In this document: piece by piece, positions 26,012 to 33,866 of the stretch
Position numbering within the stretch: position 1 is the first letter of the stretch
Layout of the letters: every line of letters starts with the position of its first letter
DNA from: JAQVIJ01 sp041287365
Lineage (GTDB): Bacteria > Desulfobacterota > Dissulfuribacteria > Dissulfuribacterales > DYLC01
Direction of reading: 5' to 3'
DNA: 64,000 nucleotides
Assembly (NCBI GenBank): GCA_041287365.1
Contig: JBEULL010000018.1
Coordinates: 124,001-188,000, forward strand
The notes under the pieces: model-generated
Told to the model about the DNA's origin: nothing
The model's database searches: none
What the model saw: the letters and a program-made list of their open reading frames with translations, nothing else
Program-made: the position numbers and the translations under genes

Positions 26012-26863
26012 TTAAATCCATTTCCAGCCATGTTTTTGAAAAAATTTTATGGCGGATTCACAGAACAGGTAGGTGTGATATATGCCCTTTTGAAATGTAT
26101 TGCCGCCAAGATGTGTAATACGCACTTGAGGCGCATAGGAGATGTGCCAATCTTTATAAAGGCGCAAACACAGATCGAAGTCCTCGAAATAGAGAAAGAA
26201 ATTCGCGTCAAATCCTTTTAGCTCTTGTAATACTTGAGTGCGCCAGAACATGAAACAGCCGCTTGCAATGGGAACTGAATCTACCACCTCGTTTTCTGTT
26301 ATCTCTCGCATCTCGTAATCCGCCATTCTCCTTTGTAAAGACTGCACCTTTGTATCCTTGAAAAAGGCGCGGGCTGCAAGTGTCAGCACGCAGGGATACC
26401 GTTTGCAGAGATATGTTTTTTTGCCGTGCTCATCGGTGCAAAACGGAGAGAGACAGGCGGTCGTTGAGTGTTCGAGCATAAAATGAACGGCCTCTGCAAT
26501 GGTATCTCTCTGCAGAATGACATCCGGGTTCAGAATCAGATGAAAGGAGTTGTGCCCTGTTTCTTTTGGAAGTTGCATGATGGCAAGATTGTGACCAGCG
26601 CCGAATCCAAGATTTTTATCAGGGCTGAGGATTGCGATATCGCCGGGCCAATGGGGCTGGATTTCGGCCAGGATTTTTTGAGCATATTCGTCCCGGCTGT
26701 TTTCAACAAAAAAGAGCGTGGTTTTCGTTATGAGTCCATGGTCTTTGGCAAAATACAGGGCATTCATGCAAGAATGCAGGGTCTGGGCCAGCCTGGTTTC
26801 ATTCGAGCGATAATGGACAATGGCAATAGAGAGGGTGGACCTGGAGTCAGACGTTTCTTCCAT
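26012..26863 (-). CDS. Family 2 glycosyltransferase (rhamnosyltransferase-like)
   Basis: 283 residues from ATG 26863 (a TTG at 26872 is the alternative). It has a GT-A fold start LSIAIVHYRSNE, the region SPDKNLGFGAGHNLAI, an ILNPDV acidic motif for metal and sugar-nucleotide binding, and YFEDFDLCLRLYKDWHISYAP with the typical ED catalytic pair. No membrane segment, so it acts at the cytoplasmic face, probably in surface polysaccharide synthesis. It is the last gene of the dap-folK operon and overlaps the previous gene by 17 bases. Confidence 0.85.
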   Translation of the reverse strand: MEETSDSRSTLSIAIVHYRSNETRLAQTLHSCMNALYFAKDHGLITKTTLFFVENSRDEYAQKILAEIQPHWPGDIAILSPDKNLGFGAGHNLAIMQLPKETGHNSFHLILNPDVILQRDTIAEAVHFMLEHSTTACLSPFCTDEHGKKTYLCKRYPCVLTLAARAFFKDTKVQSLQRRMADYEMREITENEVVDSVPIASGCFMFWRTQVLQELKGFDANFFLYFEDFDLCLRLYKDWHISYAPQVRITHLGGNTFQKGIYHTYLFCESAIKFFQKHGWKWI

Positions 26864-27110
26864 GTTCTTCAAGAGAGAATTTCTGTTTGCATTCCTCGCT
26901 GCAGAAATGAAAGGTCTTGCCGTTCAAGAAAAGGGGTTTTGCCTGGCTTTTGGGTAGATAGATACCGCATACAGGGTCTTTTACCAGCTCGTCATGCACC
27001 TGAGGCTTTGCACCGGAGTAAGGAATGTTTTTGGGCCTTCCCCATATGAACCTGGCCAATTTGTAGAGCAATACGGCCAAAACAAGAAAAAAGACGAGTC
27101 GAAACAGCAT
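26847..27110 (-). CDS. Small membrane-anchored PP0621/YHS-like metal-binding protein
   Basis: 87 residues: an N-terminal membrane helix (LFRLVFFLVLAVLLYKLARFIW), a linker, then VKDPVCGIYLPKSQAKPLFLNGKTFHFCSEECKQKF, a YHS-like zinc or metal module with Cys pairs C-x(n)-C-x3-C. Such proteins often sit after folK or other housekeeping genes; the function is unknown. The metal-binding part would face the cytoplasm or periplasm depending on orientation. Gap of 3 bases after folK. Confidence 0.75.
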   Translation of the reverse strand: MLFRLVFFLVLAVLLYKLARFIWGRPKNIPYSGAKPQVHDELVKDPVCGIYLPKSQAKPLFLNGKTFHFCSEECKQKFSLEEHGRNV

Positions 27111-27113
27111 GGT

Positions 27114-27668
27114 TCAGGTGTAAGCGGCCTCAATGGCCTTTCTAAATGCAGCGATATCCTTCATGGAATCGCCGTGGTAAAGCGCCATGCCCTGTGTGTC
27201 TGCAACCAGTGGCTGCAGGTCGTGGAGCAGTGAGCGGACGGTCTTTTTGAATCCTGGCACGTTAAGGTCCGGAGCCAGCTCAAAAAGCGGTTTCAGCACG
27301 AAGAGACGCAGGTGCATGCGTGAATGCGGAATGGTCATGTCTTTGTCATGTGTCTGCATCTCTTCAAAGAGCAGGATGTCCAGATCGATGGTGCGGTCGA
27401 TATAAGTCCTATTTCTGCCAAGTTCCTGTTCTATTTTTTGCAAGGCATGCAAAAGTTCACTTGCAGACAGCGTTGTTTGCACCCTTGCCACGCCGTTCAG
27501 GAAATAGTTGGATGTATCTGCTGCCACAGGCTCTGTTTCATAGAGATTGGAGAGACCTGTAATCCTCGTGCCATCGAGCGCGTTTATGCGCTGAAGGGCA
27601 TCGAGTACACGCAGGCCTCTCGGTTTCAGATTAGATCCAAGCCCTATGTAGGCGATATGCTTCGACAA
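27114..27668 (-). CDS. folK: 6-hydroxymethyl-7,8-dihydropterin pyrophosphokinase (HPPK)
   Basis: 184 residues, about 20 longer than E. coli HPPK. It opens with AYIGLGSNL, and has ETEPV, FLNGVARVQTTLSASELLHALQ and the signature GRNRTYIDRTIDLDILLF with the two Mg-binding Asp residues. It transfers pyrophosphate from ATP to the pterin in folate synthesis. The extra C-terminal 25 residues are not recognised. Three bases after dapL and three before the YHS-like gene, so one transcript. Confidence 0.93.
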   Translation of the reverse strand: MSKHIAYIGLGSNLKPRGLRVLDALQRINALDGTRITGLSNLYETEPVAADTSNYFLNGVARVQTTLSASELLHALQKIEQELGRNRTYIDRTIDLDILLFEEMQTHDKDMTIPHSRMHLRLFVLKPLFELAPDLNVPGFKKTVRSLLHDLQPLVADTQGMALYHGDSMKDIAAFRKAIEAAYT

Positions 27669-27671
27669 TGT

Positions 27672-28835
27672 CTATAGAATTCCCTTGAGTCTCGATATAA
27701 CCTCTTTGAACCGCTCTGTGGACACAGTGAGGGCCATGCGCACATATCCTTCTCCTGGTGCGCCGAAGCCGTTTCCAGGTGTGCACACTATTCCGCCTCT
27801 TTCCAGAAGCAGGGAGGAGAATGTTTGAGAGGTGTGACCATTGGGCACAGGAAGCCATACATAAAAGGTGGCCTTTGGGCTCGGAGCATTCAGACCCAGT
27901 GAGCGCAGGCCCGATACCAGTACGTCCCTGCGTTCTTGATATACCCTGCGCATCTTTTCGATACAAGACTGATCGCTTTCCAATGCCGCTATTCCTGCCT
28001 CCTGAACGGCATTGAACTGGCCTGAATCCACATTGGATTTGACCTTTTTAAGCCCTGCTATCAGGTTTTCATTGCCTACAGCAAAACCTATGCGCCAGCC
28101 GGTCATGTTATAGGTCTTGGACAGAGAGTGGAATTCTATGCCCACATCCTTTGCGCCCGGCACCTCCAGAAAGCTCATGGCACGATAGCCGTCATAGGTC
28201 ATCTCGCTGTATGCCGCATCGTGGCAGACTATCAGCCCGTGTTCCCTGGCGAATGCCACCACCTTTTCAAAAAACGGCCTCTCGGCAGTGGCAGCCGTGG
28301 GGTTGTTGGGGTAGTTGATCCATAATATGCGGGCCTTTTTAAGCACATCCCCTGGAATGGCATTTAGATCTGGCAGAAAATCGTTTTCTGCTACAAGTGG
28401 CATGAAATGAGTGATACCGCCGGCAAAGAGAGTGCCGATGTGATAGACAGGATAGCCCGGAGAAGGCACCAGAACCACATCGCCCGGGTTCAGAAATGCA
28501 AAAGGAAAGTGGGCGATACCCTCCTTTGAGCCTATGAGAGTGGCAACTTCAGTATTTGGGTTCAGTTCTATGTCAAATCTGCGTTTATACCAGGCGGCGC
28601 TTGCATTTCTAAATGCCTGCATGCCCTCTGAAGAAGGATAGCGATGATTGGCAGGTCTTGCGGCTGCTTGGTTGAGTCTGTCGAGAATAAAATCAGGTGT
28701 GGGCAGATCAGGGTCTCCTATGCCCAAGTCTATGACATCCACACCTTTTTTGACGGCCTCCGCCTTTTTGCGGTCCAGCTCCACGAACAGATATGGAGGC
28801 AGTTGTTTGAGTCTTTCCGAAAAAGAAAATTGCAT
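27672..28835 (-). CDS. dapL: LL-diaminopimelate aminotransferase
   Basis: 387 residues, fold-type I aminotransferase. The PLP lysine is in SLSKTYNMTGWRIG, with NYPNNPTAA and YRVxA-like CHDAAYSEMTYDG pocket residues. The N-terminus (FVELDRKKAEAVKKGVDVIDLGIGDPDLPTP) is typical of DapL, which converts tetrahydrodipicolinate directly to LL-diaminopimelate. Its place in an operon with dapA and dapB supports this over other class I aminotransferases, and suggests the organism uses the short DapL lysine/peptidoglycan route. Confidence 0.9.
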   Translation of the reverse strand: MQFSFSERLKQLPPYLFVELDRKKAEAVKKGVDVIDLGIGDPDLPTPDFILDRLNQAAARPANHRYPSSEGMQAFRNASAAWYKRRFDIELNPNTEVATLIGSKEGIAHFPFAFLNPGDVVLVPSPGYPVYHIGTLFAGGITHFMPLVAENDFLPDLNAIPGDVLKKARILWINYPNNPTAATAERPFFEKVVAFAREHGLIVCHDAAYSEMTYDGYRAMSFLEVPGAKDVGIEFHSLSKTYNMTGWRIGFAVGNENLIAGLKKVKSNVDSGQFNAVQEAGIAALESDQSCIEKMRRVYQERRDVLVSGLRSLGLNAPSPKATFYVWLPVPNGHTSQTFSSLLLERGGIVCTPGNGFGAPGEGYVRMALTVSTERFKEVISRLKGIL

Positions 28836-28858
28836 ATTTCAAACTCCGTATGTTTTGA

Positions 28859-29620
28859 TTATTGTTCCACCCTGTTTTTCAGTTCTCCCAGCCCGTCTAT
28901 TGCAACTATCACCTCGTCACCGTTTTTCAGCGGTCCTATGCCCTTTGGAGTGCCAGTGGCGATGATGTCACCTGGTTCCAGAGTCATGATCTGAGAGATG
29001 AAGCTCACCAGCCTTTCAGGTGAGTGAATGAGCTGGCTGGTGCGGGAGTCCTGGCGCACCTCACCGTTTACAATGCACTGAATGCGGGCATCGAATGGAT
29101 CGAATTCCATGTGAATGACGGGGCCGATGGGGCAAAAGGTGTCGAAGGATTTAGCCCTTGTGAATTGTATATCCTTTTGTTGCAGATCCCTGGCGGTAAC
29201 ATCGTTCACACATGTATAGCCTAGAATGTATTTTTTGGCCTTTTCAAGCGGTACATTTCTGGCCCTCTGGCCGATCACGATGCCGAGTTCCGCCTCGTAG
29301 TCCACTCGTTGGCTCATGACAGGCAGCTTTATGGCATCGCCGGGTCCTATTAAAGACGAAGGCGGCTTCAAGAAGATAAGGGGCTCTTCCGGAAGGGGCA
29401 TGCCCAGTTCATTGGCGTGATCCCTGTAATTCAAACCCACTGCAACGATCTTGGTTGGCTGGCACGGCGGAAGAAGTGTTATCTCCTCCAAGGGATAGGT
29501 CTCGGAGGTGCCGACTATTATGCCCTCAAATGGGTCCGCTACAATTACGCGCACATAGTCGTCTTTCAGAAGACCATAACGTTGGGCCTTGTTTTGTTGA
29601 GTAATAAAACGGGCCAGTTT
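28859..29620 (-). CDS. Fumarylacetoacetate hydrolase (FAH)-family protein
   Basis: 253 residues from ATG 29620, preceded by AGGAG; a longer frame to 29650 starts inside the end of dapB and is less likely. FAH-family markers: VGLNYRDHANELGMP, PLIFLKPPSS, VDYEAELGIVIG (metal-binding Glu pair), VNDVTARDLQ and GDIIATGTPKGIGP. Family members hydrolyse or decarboxylate 2-oxo acids such as oxaloacetate or 2-hydroxyhepta-2,4-dienedioate. The substrate cannot be told here. Its position between dapB and dapL hints at removal of by-products such as oxaloacetate (inference). Confidence 0.88.
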   Translation of the reverse strand, partial: KLARFITQQNKAQRYGLLKDDYVRVIVADPFEGIIVGTSETYPLEEITLLPPCQPTKIVAVGLNYRDHANELGMPLPEEPLIFLKPPSSLIGPGDAIKLPVMSQRVDYEAELGIVIGQRARNVPLEKAKKYILGYTCVNDVTARDLQQKDIQFTRAKSFDTFCPIGPVIHMEFDPFDARIQCIVNGEVRQDSRTSQLIHSPERLVSFISQIMTLEPGDIIATGTPKGIGPLKNGDEVIVAIDGLGELKNRVEQ

Positions 29621-29636
29621 CATGGGTTCTCCTTGT

Positions 29637-30440
29637 CTATTTAAGTCCAAGTACGTCTTGCATGTTGTAGAGCCCTGGATGTTGAGAGACTACCCATTTT
29701 GCGGCCCGAACAGCGCCCTTGGCAAAGGTGTCGCGGCTGGAGGCCTTGTGTGTGATCTCTATGCGCTCTCCCACTGTTCCGAAGAGCACTGTGTGTTCGC
29801 CGACTATGTCTCCGGCCCGAATGGTCTGAATGCCGATCTCTTTTTTGGTTCTTTCGCCGATCATGCCGTGTCTGGCATATACGCCGACTTCGTCTAAATT
29901 TCTGCCCATGGCTTCGGCTATGACACGGGCCAGTTGCAGGGCCGTGCCGCTGGGTGCGTCTTTTTTCATGCGGTGATGGGCCTCTATGATCTCTATGTCG
30001 TAGTCATCACCCAGCACTTGAGCTGCGGTGGTAACCAGCCTGTAGAGCAGGTTTACGCCGACGCTCATATTGGGGGCCTGCACACAAGGAAAATCGGCCG
30101 TAAGTGACTTAAGCTCTTCCAAGTTCTCTTTGGTCAGCCCTGTGGTGCCAATCACCATGGGTTTTTTGTGCTGTGCAGCCAGTCTGGCATGGGCCATGGT
30201 GGCCTCGTGAAATGTGAAGTCTATAATGACATCTCCCTTGTGGATAACGGCTGCAAGACTGTCTGAAACAGGTATGGAAAGGGGTTTGATGCCCGCCGTT
30301 ACACCGGCATCCTGCCCAATGGCAGGGCTGCCCTGGCGTTCGAATGCAGCGGAAAGCTGAACGCCCTCAGTTTGATCGATCATGTTTATGATGCGTCCGC
30401 CCATGCGGCCTGCAGCCCCGGCTACGATTATATTTACCAT
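29637..30440 (-). CDS. dapB: 4-hydroxy-tetrahydrodipicolinate reductase
   Basis: 267 residues. NAD(P)H-binding IIVAGAAGRMGGRII at the start, then GDVIIDFTFHEATMAH, the catalytic EIIEAHHRMKKDAPSGTALQLA with the active-site His and Lys, and GIQTIRAGDIVGEHTVLFG. It reduces the DapA product on the way to diaminopimelate. It follows dapA by 17 bases in the same operon. Confidence 0.97.
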   Translation of the reverse strand: MVNIIVAGAAGRMGGRIINMIDQTEGVQLSAAFERQGSPAIGQDAGVTAGIKPLSIPVSDSLAAVIHKGDVIIDFTFHEATMAHARLAAQHKKPMVIGTTGLTKENLEELKSLTADFPCVQAPNMSVGVNLLYRLVTTAAQVLGDDYDIEIIEAHHRMKKDAPSGTALQLARVIAEAMGRNLDEVGVYARHGMIGERTKKEIGIQTIRAGDIVGEHTVLFGTVGERIEITHKASSRDTFAKGAVRAAKWVVSQHPGLYNMQDVLGLK

Positions 30441-30457
30441 CTCTTTGAAATCCTTTC

Positions 30458-31390
30458 TTATTTTTTTATCAGACCATAAGTGGTCAAAACGGAAGAGAGT
30501 TTGGCCCTGTTGGCCTCGGACATGGTTACCAAGGGCAGTCTCAATTCATTGGACGGAATTCTGCCCATTTGATATAGGGCCTCCTTTGCCGGAGCCGGAT
30601 TGGTTTCGATGAACATGGAATCAAAAAGGGGAAAGAGCTTGAAGTGGAGCTGTCTCGCCTTTTCCCACTCTCCTGACAGGCAGTGGCTCATTAACGTCGC
30701 CATTTCCTTGGGCATGACATTGGATGCCACGGAGATGACGCCCTTTCCGCCCAGTGTCATAGTGGGAAAGGCTGTGAAATCATCGCCTGACAGCACGATA
30801 AAATTCTTTGGACAGAGTCGAATCACCTCCGAGACCTGAGACAGGTTTCCCGTAGCCTCCTTGATGCCTATGATATATTTGTTTTCGGCACAGCGGGCCA
30901 CGGTGGCTGGCAACATATTGACGCTAGTGCGGCCAGGCACATTATAGAGCACCATAGGAAACTTGCATTCATCGGCAACCTTTTTGAAGTGCTGATACAG
31001 GCCTTCCTGTGTGGGTTTGTTGTAGTAAGGTGTAATGACCAGGGCTGCATCCGCACCGGCCTTTTTTGCATGGTGAGTGAGCATTATGGTCTCTTCTGTG
31101 GAGTTGGAGCCGGTGCCGGCTATCACAGGCACTCGGCCGTTTACCACCTCTACGGTGAGTTCCACCACCCGTTCATGCTCTTCATAGCTCAGGGTAGCGG
31201 ATTCACCCGTGGTGCCGCATGGCACTATACAATGAGTGCCTGACGTCACCTGCCATTCTATGAGATTTTTCAGTGCCTCTTCATCTACCTTGCCGTCTTT
31301 GAATGGCGTGACTATGGCCACCATAGCACCGGCTATTTCTTTTTTACCCTTATTCTCCGAACCTTTGGCACAATTTTTTTTGCAAGCCAT
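30458..31390 (-). CDS. dapA: 4-hydroxy-tetrahydrodipicolinate synthase with N-terminal extension
   Basis: 310 residues. After a short extension, GAMVAIVTPFKDGKVDEEAL begins the usual DapA. The catalytic lysine is in KYIIGIKEATGN, the Tyr in VLYNVPGRTS, and GTTGESATLS is present. It condenses pyruvate with aspartate semialdehyde. The start at 31390 is fixed by GGGAGG 7 bases upstream, so the 20-residue Lys-rich head with Cys3 and Cys7 (MACKKNCAKGSENKGKK) is translated; most DapA proteins begin near GAMVAIVTPF. It is the first gene of a seven-gene operon behind a good promoter. Confidence 0.95.
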   Translation of the reverse strand: MACKKNCAKGSENKGKKEIAGAMVAIVTPFKDGKVDEEALKNLIEWQVTSGTHCIVPCGTTGESATLSYEEHERVVELTVEVVNGRVPVIAGTGSNSTEETIMLTHHAKKAGADAALVITPYYNKPTQEGLYQHFKKVADECKFPMVLYNVPGRTSVNMLPATVARCAENKYIIGIKEATGNLSQVSEVIRLCPKNFIVLSGDDFTAFPTMTLGGKGVISVASNVMPKEMATLMSHCLSGEWEKARQLHFKLFPLFDSMFIETNPAPAKEALYQMGRIPSNELRLPLVTMSEANRAKLSSVLTTYGLIKK

Positions 31391-31421
31391 TGAATGCCTC
31401 CCAACTTAAATTTTTCTAAAC

Positions 31422-31450
31422 AGAATACAAAGCTCATAAAAAATAGTCAA
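31422..31450 (-). promoter_or_regulatory. Sigma-70-type promoter of the dapA operon
   Basis: The minus strand has TTGACT (31450-31445), 17 bases, then TATTCT (31427-31422), about 32 bases before the dapA ATG. Confidence 0.7.
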
Positions 31451-31552
31451 TTGAGAATCGGGCAGACATTCCTCTATTGTTATATGGGTTATTGCTTTTC
31501 AGTTGCAAAGAGTGGTTGCATATGTTATTAAAAATACGAAATTTATACAATC

Positions 31553-31707
31553 TTCAGGTGCCGCAAGGCTTAATAGGGAATCAGGTGCAAGTCCTGAGCG
31601 GGCCCGTCGCTGTAATCGGCTACGAAATCGCAATAAAGTCACTGGGTTGTTTTCCGGGAAGGCGCGATAGTAGGTCTGATGCCGAAAGCCAGAAGACCTG
31701 CCTGATG
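31553..31707 (+). ncRNA. Cobalamin riboswitch 1
   Basis: An AdoCbl-type aptamer: CAGGTGCCGCAAGG, then AGGGAATCAGGTGCAAGTCCTG, the B12-box-like GCGGGCCCGTCGCTGTAATC, and GATGCCGAAAGCCAGAAGACCTGCC. A closing P1 pairs TCAGG (31554-31558) with CCTGA (31701-31705). A terminator hairpin follows at 31774-31817. It therefore probably turns the downstream DUF2162-ExbB-DUF2149 genes off by termination when B12 is plentiful. Confidence 0.92.
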
Positions 31708-31773
31708 GTTTCAATATGAGTCATTGTGTGGCAAGCAATGGCTCGTTTGAGTGTGACTTTTGGGGTAAACAGG

Positions 31774-31828
31774 CGCCTCGAATGTCCGTGCACAAAACGG
31801 CACAGGCATTTGAGGCGTTTTTATTTTA
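31774..31828 (+). terminator. Expression-platform terminator of riboswitch 1
   Basis: CGCCTCGAATG (31774-31784) pairs with CATTTGAGGCG (31807-31817) with one mismatch; an inner CCGTGC/GCACAGG extends the stem. TTTTTATTTTA follows. It stands between the aptamer and the first gene, where a B12-controlled terminator would be. Confidence 0.85.
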
Positions 31829-31874
31829 TGGCTTATTTATTGTGCATGGTCGTTTATTTTATTTGGGGAAACGT

Positions 31875-32735
31875 ATGGAACATACCGGTATTCTTGCAGG
31901 CGTCATTTTTGGACTTCTGATCTTTGCCTTCAAGGCTGGGATAGGGATCGCATATCGCCTTTCAACCGTTGATAAAGCCCACAAAAAATACCTTTTAATG
32001 GGAAGTAGTGTAGCATACTTAATGTTATTTATAGGTATTTCATATCTGGTTCAAATAATGGATGTGACCGTCTATCTGGGCAAACTCCTTCCCATGCTTC
32101 GAACAGGAACCACCATCCATATCATACTTTGTGTATTGATGGCCATATGGGGTGTGTATCTGCTCGGCAAACAGAATGCAGGTCATAAGGCCGTCGAAGC
32201 ATATTCCGACCGCGGAATTGACATCGCTATCCATGGGGATAGAGGCCGTTTTTTGAAATTGCGTACCGGTAAATCTGTTTCCACACAGGCATGGCTTGTG
32301 TTGGCCGTTCCGTGCCCTGTGTGTATGACTGTGATATTGTTTAGCCTCGCTTTTTTGCAGGCTCTTTTCCCTGAACGTACATTCCTTATTACCTCAGGCC
32401 TGTATTTAGTCTTTATGCTTACAGTTTTTTTGACTGCCTATGGTTTTTATTGCATAAAAGACTCACAAAATTCTCCAGAGACATTGCTTGCCTATCTCAT
32501 GCTCGGAGTGTCCGGTTATTTTGTGCTGTTACTTGTAATTTCACCCCAGATTCAAGGTATCACAGAGGTATACGAGCTGGTGGCCAGACGGCATGTCTCC
32601 ACTCCAATGGTAGATACACCTGAGAACATCTCCTTTAATTTCATAAATGTGTTGGGTATTCTGACCCTTTTGGCATCGGTGGTGGCAGGCTTTTTCTGGC
32701 AACGAAACAAAATGAAAAAGACAATAATGAAATAG
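31875..32735 (+). CDS. DUF2162-type predicted membrane transporter with CPVC motif
   Basis: 286 residues from ATG 31875 (GGGGAAA upstream); the longer frame from 31716 runs through the terminator and is not credible. About seven to eight membrane helices are predicted. A CPVC motif at residues 147-150 (LAVPCPVCMTVILF) lies in a helix, as expected of a thiol/metal-handling or CcdA-like membrane protein. The family is known only as a predicted transporter, often beside ExbB, DUF2149 and CobN genes in archaea and deltaproteobacteria. It is the first gene under riboswitch 1, with the ExbB-like gene one base downstream. It probably handles a metal ion or redox equivalents for the periplasmic chelatases (inference). 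Confidence 0.75.
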   Translation: MEHTGILAGVIFGLLIFAFKAGIGIAYRLSTVDKAHKKYLLMGSSVAYLMLFIGISYLVQIMDVTVYLGKLLPMLRTGTTIHIILCVLMAIWGVYLLGKQNAGHKAVEAYSDRGIDIAIHGDRGRFLKLRTGKSVSTQAWLVLAVPCPVCMTVILFSLAFLQALFPERTFLITSGLYLVFMLTVFLTAYGFYCIKDSQNSPETLLAYLMLGVSGYFVLLLVISPQIQGITEVYELVARRHVSTPMVDTPENISFNFINVLGILTLLASVVAGFFWQRNKMKKTIMK

Positions 32736-32736
32736 T

Positions 32737-33339
32737 ATGGACATTCGCGCCGCTATCACATCCTTCATTTATCTTGTAGCCTCGTCGCTTCTCTATCCGG
32801 TGCTGCTGATGCTTGCCGTCCTGGTGGCCTGGCTGCTTCTGCAGATGGGTGCATTCTTTGCCGAGTGGTTGGAGCGCAGGCGTCTCTGGTTTTCTTCGGT
32901 GAAAGACCTGTTTAATGAAAAAAAGGACGCCGAATTTCTGCATCTGCCTCACAGGATTAGCCTGTATAAAAGTGAGCTGCTGATGCTCTTGAAGCAAGGC
33001 GATGTGCAGGAGCTGCAGATTCAGGAATTGCTTCAAGCCCACATTCAAAAGGCCAACAAGTCCCTGGACGGTCTGCGCATGCTGGTGCGCATTGGTCCTG
33101 GTTTAGGGCTGATGGCCACCCTGATCCCCATGGGTACGGGTCTTGCCGCCTTAGCCAAGGGCGATATGACTCAACTGGCATCCGAGTTGGTGGTGGCCTT
33201 CACTGCAACGGTTGTTGGACTCTTCGAGGGTATGAGTTCCTATTTCATGCTGACCGTCAAGGGTAGGTGGATAGAGGAGGACATTCGGCATATGGAACTC
33301 ATCACAGAGTTGCTCGTAAATCGAAGGGAGGAGTTGTGA
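32737..33339 (+). CDS. MotA/TolQ/ExbB-family proton channel
   Basis: 200 residues with one N-terminal membrane helix (about 11-35), a cytoplasmic helical stretch, then the paired helices IGPGLGLMATLIPMGTGLAAL and LVVAFTATVVGLFEGMSSYFML that are the signature of the family. Such proteins form pentameric proton channels around an ExbD/TolR dimer and energise outer-membrane or periplasmic machines. The partner is the next gene (DUF2149), which overlaps by 4 bases. It starts one base after the DUF2162 stop. Its placement with a TonB-dependent receptor and CobN suggests it drives that system. Confidence 0.88.
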   Translation: MDIRAAITSFIYLVASSLLYPVLLMLAVLVAWLLLQMGAFFAEWLERRRLWFSSVKDLFNEKKDAEFLHLPHRISLYKSELLMLLKQGDVQELQIQELLQAHIQKANKSLDGLRMLVRIGPGLGLMATLIPMGTGLAALAKGDMTQLASELVVAFTATVVGLFEGMSSYFMLTVKGRWIEEDIRHMELITELLVNRREEL

Positions 33340-33686
33340 AGGGTTTTCGGTTTTATGGAAAAAACAGGCAGGCATTCTTAGCCGGCCAGGGTTTTGAGCA
33401 TGATCCTCTGGCAGGGCTTGCAAACCTCTTGGACCTGTGCCTGGTGTTTATCGTGGGGCTGATTTTAACTATCTTCAATCTTTACAATCTGCAGGAACTC
33501 TTCGACCCCAAGGCCGAGACCACTATCATGAAAAAGAATAAAGATGGTGAATTGGAGATTATAACCAAGCAGGGAAACAAGGTGAAGAGCATGAAGATAA
33601 GCAAGGAACAGGCGGCAGGGAGGGGTGAACGACTGGGCTCTGCCTATAAATTGGAGGATGGGACGTTTGTTTATGTCCCTGATTAG
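33336..33686 (+). CDS. DUF2149 protein, ExbD-like
   Basis: 116 residues from GTG 33336, overlapping the previous stop as GTGA. It has a short cytoplasmic head, one membrane helix (NLLDLCLVFIVGLILTIFNLY) and a charged periplasmic tail. Asp33 sits at the start of the helix in NLLDLCLVFIVG, matching the position and context of the proton-carrying Asp of ExbD/TolR (PLLDVV-type). I infer that it is the ExbD-equivalent of the ExbB-like channel. The family has no established function. The tail is short and may grip CobN or the receptor rather than peptidoglycan. Confidence 0.8.
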   Translation: MKGFRFYGKNRQAFLAGQGFEHDPLAGLANLLDLCLVFIVGLILTIFNLYNLQELFDPKAETTIMKKNKDGELEIITKQGNKVKSMKISKEQAAGRGERLGSAYKLEDGTFVYVPD

Positions 33687-33732
33687 ATTTGGGCTATTTG
33701 AAGGTGGAGCTGGGCAAACTTGTTAGTATGTT

Positions 33733-33760
33733 GGGATTGCTTCGCTGCGCTCGCAATGAC
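33733..33760. repeat. Short palindromic GATTGC...GCAATGAC repeat
   Basis: GGGATTGCTTCGCTGCGC followed by TCGCAATGAC. This form, with ATTGC and GCAAT flanking an alternating GC core, is a dispersed intergenic repeat type seen in many bacteria. Only one copy is in this window. Confidence 0.5.
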
Positions 33761-33782
33761 AGCGAGATAAGGCTGACATTAC

Positions 33783-33843
33783 AAAGTTTTTAGAAAGGTC
33801 AATGGGGATAACTCTTTTTTTAAAAAGGGTTTCCCTATATTGA
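33783..33843. repeat. 61-bp palindromic repeat, copy 1
   Basis: AAAGTTTTTAGAAAGG starts a 61-bp element whose second half is an imperfect palindrome around a T-run/A-run. It matches 39957-40017 at about 45 of 61 positions with no gaps. The two copies flank the receptor-CobN gene pair. It sits directly before riboswitch 2 and may also end the upstream transcript. Confidence 0.6.
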
Positions 33844-33866
33844 TAACACGTTCTTTTTATATAAAA

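Noticed and set aside
31716..31874. N-terminal extension of the DUF2162 frame
   Set aside because: It runs through the riboswitch terminator hairpin and has no SD; the start at 31875 gives a normal membrane protein.
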